A stretch of 31,715 bases of DNA, taken from positions 1-31,715 of the forward strand of contig CALEDQ010000003.1 of assembly GCA_937949615.1 (NCBI GenBank). Direction: 5' to 3'. This document shows positions 8,075 to 15,517 of this stretch, in pieces. The stretch's first letter is position 1. Each line of letters starts with the position of its first letter. The notes beneath the pieces were generated by a model. That model was given only the letters and a program-made list of their open reading frames with translations, had not been told where the DNA came from and did no database searches. Position numbers and translations under genes: made by a program. The DNA is from an uncultured bacterium (GTDB taxonomy: Bacteria; Muiribacteriota; Ozemobacteria; Ozemobacterales; Ozemobacteraceae).

Positions 8075-10755
8075 GTGATACCAAATCAAAAATAGAAGAA
8101 GAAAAAAACTTTACCAGTTCTCTTATAACAGCTCTGAGCATTCTTAAAACTCCTCTAACCAGGCAGGAAATTGAAGAAAAAGCAGCTCAGTTAGGTGTGG
8201 TTTTTGGCTACAAAGGCGATCTGGAAGGACCGGTAAAAGAAGCCCTGTATTCTATTGATCAGAGAATGGGGCTCGGTGTTTCTCTTGTAGACGTGGAAGC
8301 AAAGCACGATGATGACTGGGTTTACAATAAGACAGGTATTGAGTGGCTGTATTCCGAAGCTTACGAAAAATTTCTGAAAAGCGAAAAGTGGCCGCCGGCC
8401 GTTGTCAGATCCTTGAGTGATGTGGGAACCAGAATTCTGGGGCACCTTCAGGATCCTACAACCGAAGGTTCCTGGGACAGGCGGGGTCTGGTAATTGGTC
8501 ACGTTCAATCCGGAAAAACTGCCAACTATATCGGATTGGTTGCAAAAGCCGCCGATGCAGGCTACAAATTTATTATCGTTATTGCCGGAATACACAACAA
8601 TCTCAGAAAACAGACGCAGGAAAGAATTGATGAGGGGTTTGTCGGTCGCTCAAGCGATCCGGAGAACCGAAAAATAATTGGTGTCGGGCACCCTGGATAC
8701 CCTCACCCCGCAACGCTGACCAATATTTACAATGATTTCAACAAACAGACGGCCAGCCAGAGCGGCTGGCGGATCAATGATTTCAGCAAGCCCATTGTAA
8801 TGGTTGTTAAGAAAAACGTATCGACACTTACATCGCTTCACAGATGGCTGAAAGAATTGAATGCTCATGGCAATGGAAAAATTGCGGATGTACCGATGCT
8901 TATGATTGATGACGAAGCCGATAATGCATCAATCAACACAAACAAAGAAGATCTGGATCCAACCAGAACTAACAGGATAATCAGAGAAATTTTGAGTCTT
9001 TTTGAAAAATCCTGTTATGTCGGCTATACCGCTACACCTTTTGCCAATATTTTTATCAATCCTGACGCATATGATGATGAAGTCAGAGAAGAGCTTTTCC
9101 CGCGCGATTTTATTTATTGCCTGGATGCTCCCAACATTTATTTCGGTCCGGATAAGGTCTTTCTGGATGAAGGCAGCAGCCAGAGAATTCTAAGAGTGAT
9201 TTTGGACGCTGAACCATGCATTGCATTGGCCCATAAGAAGGATGAAGAAATAAAAGAACTGCCCAAATCTTTATGCTGGGCTTTTCTTCAGTTTATTGTT
9301 GTCCGAGCAATCAGGAATCTTCGCGGCCAGAAAAACAAACACTGTTCGATGATGGTTAATGTTTCGCGGTTTGTAAGTATTCAAAAGCAGATCAAAGACA
9401 TTTTCAGTGATTATAAAAAGCGGATTTTGGATGCTGTGAGAGCAAATTACGCCATGCCGGAATCAGTTTCTTCAAAAAATGCTTATATGGCAAAGCTTTT
9501 TGAAGTTTACTCGTCTGAATTTTCTAATTGCGGTCATGGCTGGGAAGAGGTTAAAGGGGCTTTATGTGAGGCCGTGGAAAGTATAAGAATATTTGCAATC
9601 AACAATGAAACAGATGATGCCCTGGATTATAAAAAATACGAAAAAGACGGAACGGGTTTGACCGCTCTTGCTGTTGGTGGCTTGAGCTTATCTCGAGGCT
9701 TGACTATTGAAGGACTGTGCATAAGTTACATGTACAGAAACACAAGGATGTATGACACGCTTATGCAGATGGGCAGATGGTTTGGTTATCGCCATGGATA
9801 CGAAGATCTTTGCCGCGTTTATCTATCTGAAGATTCAATTGCCTGGTATTCGCATATTGCCGAGTCTGCTGATGAATTGAGAGAGCAGATAAAGCAGATG
9901 CGCCGCGATGGTTTAAGCCCGAAACGATTCGGTCTCTATGTAAGATCTCATCCTGATTCTCTCATGATTACAGCAGCTAATAAAATGCGGACTGGAGAGA
10001 AAATTTCAATTAAACAGAATTTCAGTGGAAAGCTTTTGGAGAGCTATATTTTGCCGAAAGACGACGGGATTAATTCTGCAAATAAAGAATTAATTAAAGA
10101 ATACTGGAAAACGGGCTTTGGCAAAGGACTGGAATCAGTCAAAAAACTGTCTGAAGATAAAGGCTGGTTTATTGCAGACGCAGCTACGGATCAGCTTGAA
10201 AGTTTTTTGCTTTCTTTCAGGATGTATGATGATTTTGCAGAGATGCGAACTTCTGCTGTAAACTACCTCAGGTCAATCAGTCAGGCATATCCCCTTTCCG
10301 ATGTCCTGTTAATTTCCATCAAGGAAAACGGTGAAGCCCCGGGTCAGTATACACTTGGTTCACAGCTTCGAAAAAGTGCGACGGCCAAAGATGACTTCTG
10401 GCAACTCAGCAAAAATCGAGTTGCCAGCAGGGGTGATGAAAAATTTGGCTTGTCGGAAGAACAGCAGAAATATGCTGAAACTCTTGCAAAACAGGAAGCA
10501 ATAGAGAACAATAAAGTTTCTGACAAACCTTCAGACAAGCATTATAGGGAGATTCGGAAAAAGCCTCTATTGATGATTCATATGCTTGATCTTGGAGATA
10601 AATCTCCTCAGAAAAATGTTCCTGCTTTCGGAATAAGTTTTCCTTATGGTGATTATTCTGAGGGAATTGAAATCGTTGCAAATACTGTCTGGATAAAGCG
10701 AATGACTGGTTTTACCGGCGAAGAATCAGAGTGTGAAGAGGATTCTGATGAATAA
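8071..10755 (+). CDS. Z1 domain-containing superfamily II helicase/translocase
   Basis: This 894-residue protein carries a complete set of helicase motifs: Walker A GHVQSGKT (143-150), Walker B LMIDDEAD (277-284), the motif III-like GYTATPF (318-324) and the arginine-finger region QMGRWFGYR (566-574), which together are diagnostic of the Z1 family. The first 130 residues and the last 200 are less conserved. The family is found in MORC-type restriction and conflict operons, where it probably translocates or remodels DNA. The start overlaps the preceding stop by four bases (ATGA) and has GAGGATG upstream. Its 3' end overlaps the next gene by eight bases. It is co-translated with its neighbours and likely acts with the GHKL ATPase. 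Confidence 0.93.
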   Translation: MSDTKSKIEEEKNFTSSLITALSILKTPLTRQEIEEKAAQLGVVFGYKGDLEGPVKEALYSIDQRMGLGVSLVDVEAKHDDDWVYNKTGIEWLYSEAYEKFLKSEKWPPAVVRSLSDVGTRILGHLQDPTTEGSWDRRGLVIGHVQSGKTANYIGLVAKAADAGYKFIIVIAGIHNNLRKQTQERIDEGFVGRSSDPENRKIIGVGHPGYPHPATLTNIYNDFNKQTASQSGWRINDFSKPIVMVVKKNVSTLTSLHRWLKELNAHGNGKIADVPMLMIDDEADNASINTNKEDLDPTRTNRIIREILSLFEKSCYVGYTATPFANIFINPDAYDDEVREELFPRDFIYCLDAPNIYFGPDKVFLDEGSSQRILRVILDAEPCIALAHKKDEEIKELPKSLCWAFLQFIVVRAIRNLRGQKNKHCSMMVNVSRFVSIQKQIKDIFSDYKKRILDAVRANYAMPESVSSKNAYMAKLFEVYSSEFSNCGHGWEEVKGALCEAVESIRIFAINNETDDALDYKKYEKDGTGLTALAVGGLSLSRGLTIEGLCISYMYRNTRMYDTLMQMGRWFGYRHGYEDLCRVYLSEDSIAWYSHIAESADELREQIKQMRRDGLSPKRFGLYVRSHPDSLMITAANKMRTGEKISIKQNFSGKLLESYILPKDDGINSANKELIKEYWKTGFGKGLESVKKLSEDKGWFIADAATDQLESFLLSFRMYDDFAEMRTSAVNYLRSISQAYPLSDVLLISIKENGEAPGQYTLGSQLRKSATAKDDFWQLSKNRVASRGDEKFGLSEEQQKYAETLAKQEAIENNKVSDKPSDKHYREIRKKPLLMIHMLDLGDKSPQKNVPAFGISFPYGDYSEGIEIVANTVWIKRMTGFTGEESECEEDSDE

Positions 10756-11713
10756 GAGGCTGCCATGGGATGAAATGAAACTTCCTGACAAAGATTTAGC
10801 GGTGCGTGCTGTTAAAGGTAGTCATAGTCTACCGCTTTACTGGGGAAAAGACCCATTTGGTCACTGTATTTTTGTAATGGAGCTTGAAGGCGATCACTCT
10901 GAATCTTATCTAAAAAACGTTGTATCAGTTAGAGGAATAAGAACTGATCTGAGAAAAATCGGTGCTGACGACAATCAAGGTCTGGTTATAACCCTTGAAA
11001 AGAATGTTGACCAGGATCTTTTCAGTAGTTTTTGTCATACATTGATTTTGTCATTGGAAAAAGTAATAGATTCTGCTGTCGGTCTTTCCGTGGCTCTTAA
11101 TCAGATCAAACGCTGGAAAAGCTTTCTGGCCGGGAGAAATTCAAAACTTCTTGGCCCGGAAGAAGTTCGGGGTTTATTTGGAGAACTGCTTTTTTTGCAA
11201 AGCATGCTCGAAAAAGGCTTTACAGAAATTGATTCGGTTGGCTCCTGGTGTGGCCCGGAAGACTCCCACCAGGATTTTATTTTCTCGAATACTTCTGTAG
11301 AAATAAAAACTTTATCCGGTAAAGAAAGGAATACTGTGCATATTTCTTCAGAAGATCAGCTTGAAGGATTATGCGATAACCTTTTTCTGCGTATATACAG
11401 ACTTGTTGAAAAGTCAGATTCGGATAAAGCACTTTCTCTGAACACATTGGTAAAGAAAATAGAAGATTTTTTAACAAATTCTGATGGAAGGGAAAGCTTT
11501 TTTAAAAAACTTTCCGAGGCTGGTTATATAGAGCTTCAGGAATATGACAAGCCAAAGTTCAGCCTGGTGGAAGAAAGAACCTACCGCGTTTTCGGGGAAT
11601 TTCCGCGGTTGATTAGATCAAGACTTCCGGAGGGAATAATCAGAGTTGGTTTCGAAATCAAGCTTGAGGCAATTGAAAAATTCAAATGTAATTCGGAAGA
11701 GATCTGGGGGTAG
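10748..11713 (+). CDS. PD-(D/E)XK motif protein (DUF4420-like), probable nuclease subunit
   Basis: This 321-residue protein resembles the PD-(D/E)XK proteins that accompany Z1 helicases. The candidate active site is E146 (in GLFGELLFL), D176 (in HQDF) and E185-I-K187, in the order expected for the fold. The surrounding sequence (LLGPEEVRGLFGELLFL) is typical of the family. The start at ATG 10748 is preferred because AGAGGA lies seven bases upstream; an in-frame GTG at 10733 would add five residues and has no ribosome site. It overlaps the Z1 gene by eight bases, and three bases separate it from the AIPR gene. Role: probable DNA-cleaving subunit of the complex. This is inferred from fold and context. 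Confidence 0.85.
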   Translation: MNKRLPWDEMKLPDKDLAVRAVKGSHSLPLYWGKDPFGHCIFVMELEGDHSESYLKNVVSVRGIRTDLRKIGADDNQGLVITLEKNVDQDLFSSFCHTLILSLEKVIDSAVGLSVALNQIKRWKSFLAGRNSKLLGPEEVRGLFGELLFLQSMLEKGFTEIDSVGSWCGPEDSHQDFIFSNTSVEIKTLSGKERNTVHISSEDQLEGLCDNLFLRIYRLVEKSDSDKALSLNTLVKKIEDFLTNSDGRESFFKKLSEAGYIELQEYDKPKFSLVEERTYRVFGEFPRLIRSRLPEGIIRVGFEIKLEAIEKFKCNSEEIWG

Positions 11714-11716
11714 AAA

Positions 11717-13780
11717 ATGTTAATGAGTGCAGAGGAATTCTTTCATGATTTTCGTCAGGAACTGATGGCCGGGGCAGAGGCTAATGAAAGTTTCCAGTTG
11801 TCTGAGTTTGTAAATGCAGTTGCAGATGAACTCATTGATACCGGATTTATAGATGGTTTTGAATTTTGTCATTACAGGGCCATGCGCGGCATGCGTGTAG
11901 ATGGTTACTGGTTTAACGATGAGGGAGCACTGGATCTGTTCATTGCTGATTTTGAATGCAGAACAGAATTGGTTTCCATAACAAAAACAGAAATAGATGC
12001 CCTCTTTAAAAGAGTTGTTAGCTTTTTCGAAACCAGTGTTGGGAAAGATTTTTTTCGCCATCTTGAAGAAACTTCACCGGAGTATGGCCTTTCAAGACAG
12101 ATAAGAGAACGCGGACACCTGATCCACAAGGTCAATTTTTTCCTCTTTTCTGAAAGAACTCTCAGCGACAGACTGAAAACGCTTGATGACAATATGGTCT
12201 TGAATATCCCAGCAGCATATCATGTATGGGATATTTCGAGATTGATGCGGCAACGCAGCGCAAAAGGGCAGAAAGAAGCACTGGAAATAAATTTTCAAGA
12301 GCGTTTCGGAGCCGGAATTCCATGTCTCCCTGCTCATCTTCAGTCAAATGCTTATCAATCCTATCTGGTTGTAATTTCAGGGCAGGTTCTCTCCTCGCTT
12401 TATGAAAAGCATGGGGCACGTCTTCTGGAACAGAATGTAAGATGCTTTCTGCAGGCACGGGGAAACGTAAATAAAGGGATTCGCAGTACGATTATTAATG
12501 AGCCGCATATGTTTTTTGCCTACAATAACGGCATTACTGCCACTGCCGAAGAAGTTGAAACCAGATTGACGGACAACGGTCTAGAAATAGTAAGGATAAA
12601 GGACCTACAAATTGTAAATGGTGGTCAGACCACTGCTTCGTTATTTCACACAAGGCGTCAGGATAAAGCATCTCTGGATGCAATATTTGTACAGATGAAA
12701 CTTTCGGTGATCAAGAGTGAAGATAGCGAGAGGGTTGTTCCCAAAATTTCGGAATACGCAAACACACAAAATCGTGTTAATGCAGCCGATTTTTTTTCCA
12801 ATCATCCTTTCCATATCAGGATGGAAGATTTTTCCCGAAGACTTTGGGCTCCGCCGCAGGGAGGTGCCCAGAGAGAAACAAAATGGTTTTATGAACGGGC
12901 CAGAGGTCAGTATGCCGACGCCCAGAACCGTTTCAGCTCAAGCGAAAAGAAAAAATTTGAAGCAGAGAATCCTAAATTTCAGATTTTTAATAAAACCGAT
13001 CTGGCTAAGTTTGAAAATGTCTGGGATGAAAAGCCGACATTTGTTAACCTCGGGGCTCAAAAGAACTTTTCCCAGTATGCCAGGCGCATTGGTTCAGAAT
13101 GGGAAAAAGATTCCGAAGCATTTAATGAATTGTATTATAGGAAAGTAATTGCCAGAGCGATTCTTTTCAAGCGCACCGAGAAACTTGTTTCTAATCAGCC
13201 ATGGTACAGCGGCGGCTACAGAGCTAATATTGTAGCCTATACTCTGGGTCTGATGGGCTGTTTTGTTTCCCGTCAGGGGAAGTCCATTAATTTTCTGGAA
13301 ATCTGGAACACGCAATCTGTACCGGCCGAAATTGAACGCGCTTTGGAAGTTATCGCAAGAATTGTTTATGATGACATAACCAGACCACCGGAAGGCATAT
13401 CAAACGTCACCGAATGGTGTAAAAAAGATGCCTGCTGGCAGAGAATAAGGGAGAAAGCAGATCAGCTTGAGTCTATTCTTAAAGATAGTCTGGAAAAATG
13501 TCTGGTTGACAAAAATTTCATTCACGAAGAAAAGCGATCGGCAAGAAAAACACAAAAAATTGATGACGGTATAAATGCCCAGAAAGAAGTTCTCAAGTAT
13601 TCTGGAGCGTCATGGCGAAGATTTCAGCTGGCATGTCAGATAAAGGGAACTGTCAGTATAAAGGAATTGAGTATTCTTGCAATTGCTTCAGAAATACCTC
13701 AGAAGATCCCCAGCGAAAAACAGGCTTTAATCCTGCTGGATCTCATTAAAAGAGCTGAAATTGATGGGATAAAAATTTGA
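11717..13780 (+). CDS. AIPR (abortive infection phage resistance) family protein
   Basis: The 687-residue length and the paired signatures YNNGITATAE (269-278) and VNGGQTTASL (300-309) identify the AIPR family, named from phage abortive-infection loci and regularly found beside Z1 and DUF4420 genes. No catalytic activity is certain for the family. The conserved NNGIT and NGGQT segments suggest a nucleic-acid or nucleotide-handling site. The start is supported by GGGGGT about eight bases upstream; a second in-frame ATG lies two codons later. It follows the preceding gene after three bases and is probably the last core member of the operon, since 41 bases separate it from the next gene. Confidence 0.9.
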   Translation: MLMSAEEFFHDFRQELMAGAEANESFQLSEFVNAVADELIDTGFIDGFEFCHYRAMRGMRVDGYWFNDEGALDLFIADFECRTELVSITKTEIDALFKRVVSFFETSVGKDFFRHLEETSPEYGLSRQIRERGHLIHKVNFFLFSERTLSDRLKTLDDNMVLNIPAAYHVWDISRLMRQRSAKGQKEALEINFQERFGAGIPCLPAHLQSNAYQSYLVVISGQVLSSLYEKHGARLLEQNVRCFLQARGNVNKGIRSTIINEPHMFFAYNNGITATAEEVETRLTDNGLEIVRIKDLQIVNGGQTTASLFHTRRQDKASLDAIFVQMKLSVIKSEDSERVVPKISEYANTQNRVNAADFFSNHPFHIRMEDFSRRLWAPPQGGAQRETKWFYERARGQYADAQNRFSSSEKKKFEAENPKFQIFNKTDLAKFENVWDEKPTFVNLGAQKNFSQYARRIGSEWEKDSEAFNELYYRKVIARAILFKRTEKLVSNQPWYSGGYRANIVAYTLGLMGCFVSRQGKSINFLEIWNTQSVPAEIERALEVIARIVYDDITRPPEGISNVTEWCKKDACWQRIREKADQLESILKDSLEKCLVDKNFIHEEKRSARKTQKIDDGINAQKEVLKYSGASWRRFQLACQIKGTVSIKELSILAIASEIPQKIPSEKQALILLDLIKRAEIDGIKI

Positions 13781-13821
13781 GGCGATGCTCATCTTGTTTA
13801 GTCCAGGTTTGATTTCAAAAA

Positions 13822-14313
13822 ATGAAAATGTCCAATAATTTGACAAACTCAGAAATACTAAAACTTTTTTCGGGATTGAAAACTTGGAAGAGTGGGCTGG
13901 AAAAAGCTCCGCATAAACCTCTTCTTCTTTTGCTCGCTTTGGGAAAATGCAAGAACAAAGGCCAGCGACTGTTGAAATACTCTGAAATAGAGGATGAACT
14001 AAAGGGTCTTTTGATCTGCTTCGGTAAATATCGGAAGTCGATCAAGTCAGAGCAGCCGTTCTGGCGACTTACATCTGATCAACTCTGGGAGATTCCAGAT
14101 AAAAAACTTATTCATGTAAATGTTTCAGGAGACCCATCCAGGCGTGAATTAATCGAAAAAGGTATTCAAGGCGGTTTTAAGGAAGACATTTTTAAAAAGC
14201 TTGCTTCTGACAGCAATTTATTCGAGCAGGTTGTTGAAATTCTGCTTCGGGAAAATTTTCAAGGTATATACCATGATGATATTCGCCTTGCTACAGGCTT
14301 GATGGCCGGCTAA
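13822..14313 (+). CDS. Stand-alone SBD-like (phosphorothioate-sensing) domain without HNH nuclease
   Basis: This 163-residue protein matches the N-terminal sulfur-binding domain of ScoMcrA-type restriction enzymes: APHKPLLLLLALGK at 29-42, then QPFWRLTSDQLWEI at 78-91, then the DDIRLATGL end that normally leads into the HNH nuclease. The frame stops right there, and the bases downstream encode no HNH motif in any frame. Members usually have Tyr or His before the Pro of the PFWRL segment, which lines the sulfur pocket; here it is Gln78. It could be a sensor subunit of the operon or a decayed fragment. ATG 13828 is an alternative start; no strong ribosome site is visible. Composition still matches the operon. 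Confidence 0.75.
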   Translation: MKMSNNLTNSEILKLFSGLKTWKSGLEKAPHKPLLLLLALGKCKNKGQRLLKYSEIEDELKGLLICFGKYRKSIKSEQPFWRLTSDQLWEIPDKKLIHVNVSGDPSRRELIEKGIQGGFKEDIFKKLASDSNLFEQVVEILLRENFQGIYHDDIRLATGLMAG

Positions 14314-14365
14314 AAATACGCCATAAAGCACTTGCCGTGATTCTGGTTTTAGAAGACGGAAATGG

Positions 14366-14385
14366 CCCGAATTCATCTGAATGGG
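14366..14385 (+). terminator. Weak terminator-like hairpin after the SBD gene
   Basis: CCC-GA-ATTCA and TGAATGGG can pair with a two-base bulge, followed by TTTATCGTTT. The stem is short and the T tract is interrupted. Right after it lies a 12-base palindrome (AGAAATATTTCT). It may close the defence operon. Confidence 0.3.
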
Positions 14386-14476
14386 TTTATCGTTTCTGAG
14401 GGAAAGAAATATTTCTTCCGGTTAAATAATGAATTCTGGCCAGCAGTTATATAATTTCTGGTAAAGAAGGTTGCAA

Positions 14477-15031
14477 TTGAAAAATTTCCTGAAATATCTC
14501 TATCTCTATGGCCTAATAATCGGGGGAAGCATATTCCTGGTCGAGTGGCATACCGGCCAGGTTTCGCGATTTATCGATTCTTTCATGGGCACACCCTCGA
14601 TCAGCCGCGATGCGGACGCTCTGCCGGGCAATGCTGAAATCGACCCGGCCGATGAGATCGCCCGCTGGGAAGCCCTTTCCCGGAAAGAAAAATGGCAGAC
14701 CATCATCGACGAAACCGAAAACCGCAAAGATAACGTCGCAATTGCCTACCGAACCCTCGCAATTCTTGAATCAGGCAAATCAATTCTGCTGCTCGAAGCC
14801 ATGCAGAATCTCAAAGACCTGCTGAAAGTGCGCGACCTGCCGAATAATCTCAGCACCAGGCTCGTCAGAGGCCTCGGCGACCCCGAAGCCCCGGGCCCGA
14901 CAGCCCGCGAAAACCTCGAAGCCTACAAGGAAATCATCAATTCGCTGCGCATCGCCACCCAGCCCGCCAGCCTGAAAAAACTGCGCGAACTCGAAGCCCT
15001 CGCCGCCGAAGAAGAAGCCGCCGCAAAATAA
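14477..15031 (+). CDS. Hypothetical membrane-anchored protein
   Basis: This is a 184-residue protein I do not recognise. It has an N-terminal hydrophobic segment (about residues 6-23, YLYGLIIGGSIFLVE) that would anchor it in the inner membrane, then a charged, mainly helical soluble part rich in Glu and Ala (end EALAAEEEAAAK). AGAAGG six bases upstream supports the TTG at 14477; the TTG at 14471 directly abuts that site and is unlikely. Composition has returned to the GC-rich host type, so the right boundary of the island lies in the 160 bases before it. It lies 87 bases before the Rpn-like tail gene. Confidence 0.65.
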   Translation: MKNFLKYLYLYGLIIGGSIFLVEWHTGQVSRFIDSFMGTPSISRDADALPGNAEIDPADEIARWEALSRKEKWQTIIDETENRKDNVAIAYRTLAILESGKSILLLEAMQNLKDLLKVRDLPNNLSTRLVRGLGDPEAPGPTARENLEAYKEIINSLRIATQPASLKKLRELEALAAEEEAAAK

Positions 15032-15118
15032 CGCTGCCGGCCAGCAATTCGGGCATCTGTATGGTAAAATGGAACCGAACTTGATGAAGAGCTGCAAGCC
15101 GAAGAAGGAGTCTCTGAT

Positions 15119-15418
15119 ATGGTCAGTGAACTAAAGAAAATCAACGCCGACGCCGAAAAGCGCCAGTTGATGGAAGCACGCGAGAAAAACCGCGACGCCC
15201 TGAAAATCATTAAAGGCGATTCCTTCACCCGCGGCCACAAAAGAGGCCACAAAAAAGGCAAAATCGAAGGCAAGATCGAAGGCAAGATCGAAGGCAAGAT
15301 CGAAGGCAAGACTGAGGTAGCACTGAGAATGCACGCTGCCGGCCTGTCTGACCAGGAAATCAGCGATTTCACCGGTTTTACCCCCGACGAACTGCAAAGA
15401 CTCTTCTTCCGACACTAA
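15119..15418 (+). CDS. Rpn-nuclease-like C-terminal tail protein with GKIE repeats
   Basis: This 99-residue protein has no nuclease domain but matches the tail of Rpn-family proteins: a helical segment (ADAEKRQLMEAREK), basic RGHKRGHKKG, a run of four GKIE units plus GKTE, then a helix-turn-helix-like end (MHAAGLSDQEISDFTGFTPDELQ). The frame continues upstream of the ATG without a stop to 15068 and reads as similar acidic protein (ELDEELQAEEGVSD), which suggests a longer ancestral gene whose catalytic part is lost. GAAGGAG lies about 14 bases before the ATG. It is paralogous to the gene at the window's left edge and in the same orientation. It may be a remnant rather than a working gene. Confidence 0.55.
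   Translation: MVSELKKINADAEKRQLMEAREKNRDALKIIKGDSFTRGHKRGHKKGKIEGKIEGKIEGKIEGKTEVALRMHAAGLSDQEISDFTGFTPDELQRLFFRH
15257..15316 (+). repeat. Five in-frame 12-bp tandem units encoding GKIE/GKTE
   Basis: Units start at 15257, 15269, 15281, 15293 and 15305; the consensus is GGCAAGATCGAA, the first has AAA for AAG and the last ends ACTGAG. A second 12-bp duplication (GGCCACAAAAGA type) precedes it at about 15232-15255. The left-edge paralogue has only two GKxE units, so copy number has changed, probably by slippage. Confidence 0.9.
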
Positions 15419-15456
15419 TCAAGACCATCATCGCCGAAAACATCGTCGATGAATTT

Positions 15457-15491
15457 AAAAAGCCCGCCGGCAACAATTGTGCGGGCGGGCT
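15457..15491 (-). terminator. Intrinsic terminator of the C39-like peptidase gene
   Basis: AGCCCGCC (15461-15468) pairs with GGCGGGCT (15484-15491), with a G:G mismatch and a further GCA/TGC pairing inside. Read on the minus strand the stem is followed by TTTTT, 27 bases after the peptidase stop. It could also slow plus-strand transcription from the Rpn-like gene. Confidence 0.8.
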
Positions 15492-15517
15492 CTCGTAAAT
15501 GCGATTAAAATCGGATC

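Noticed and set aside
784..15118. Integrase, transposase or tRNA attachment site marking a classical mobile island
   Set aside because: No recombinase gene, tRNA gene or insertion sequence with terminal inverted repeats is visible inside the window.
15232..15316. CRISPR array or microsatellite
   Set aside because: The units are 12 bases, contiguous and in frame, so they are coding repeats, not spacer-separated repeats.
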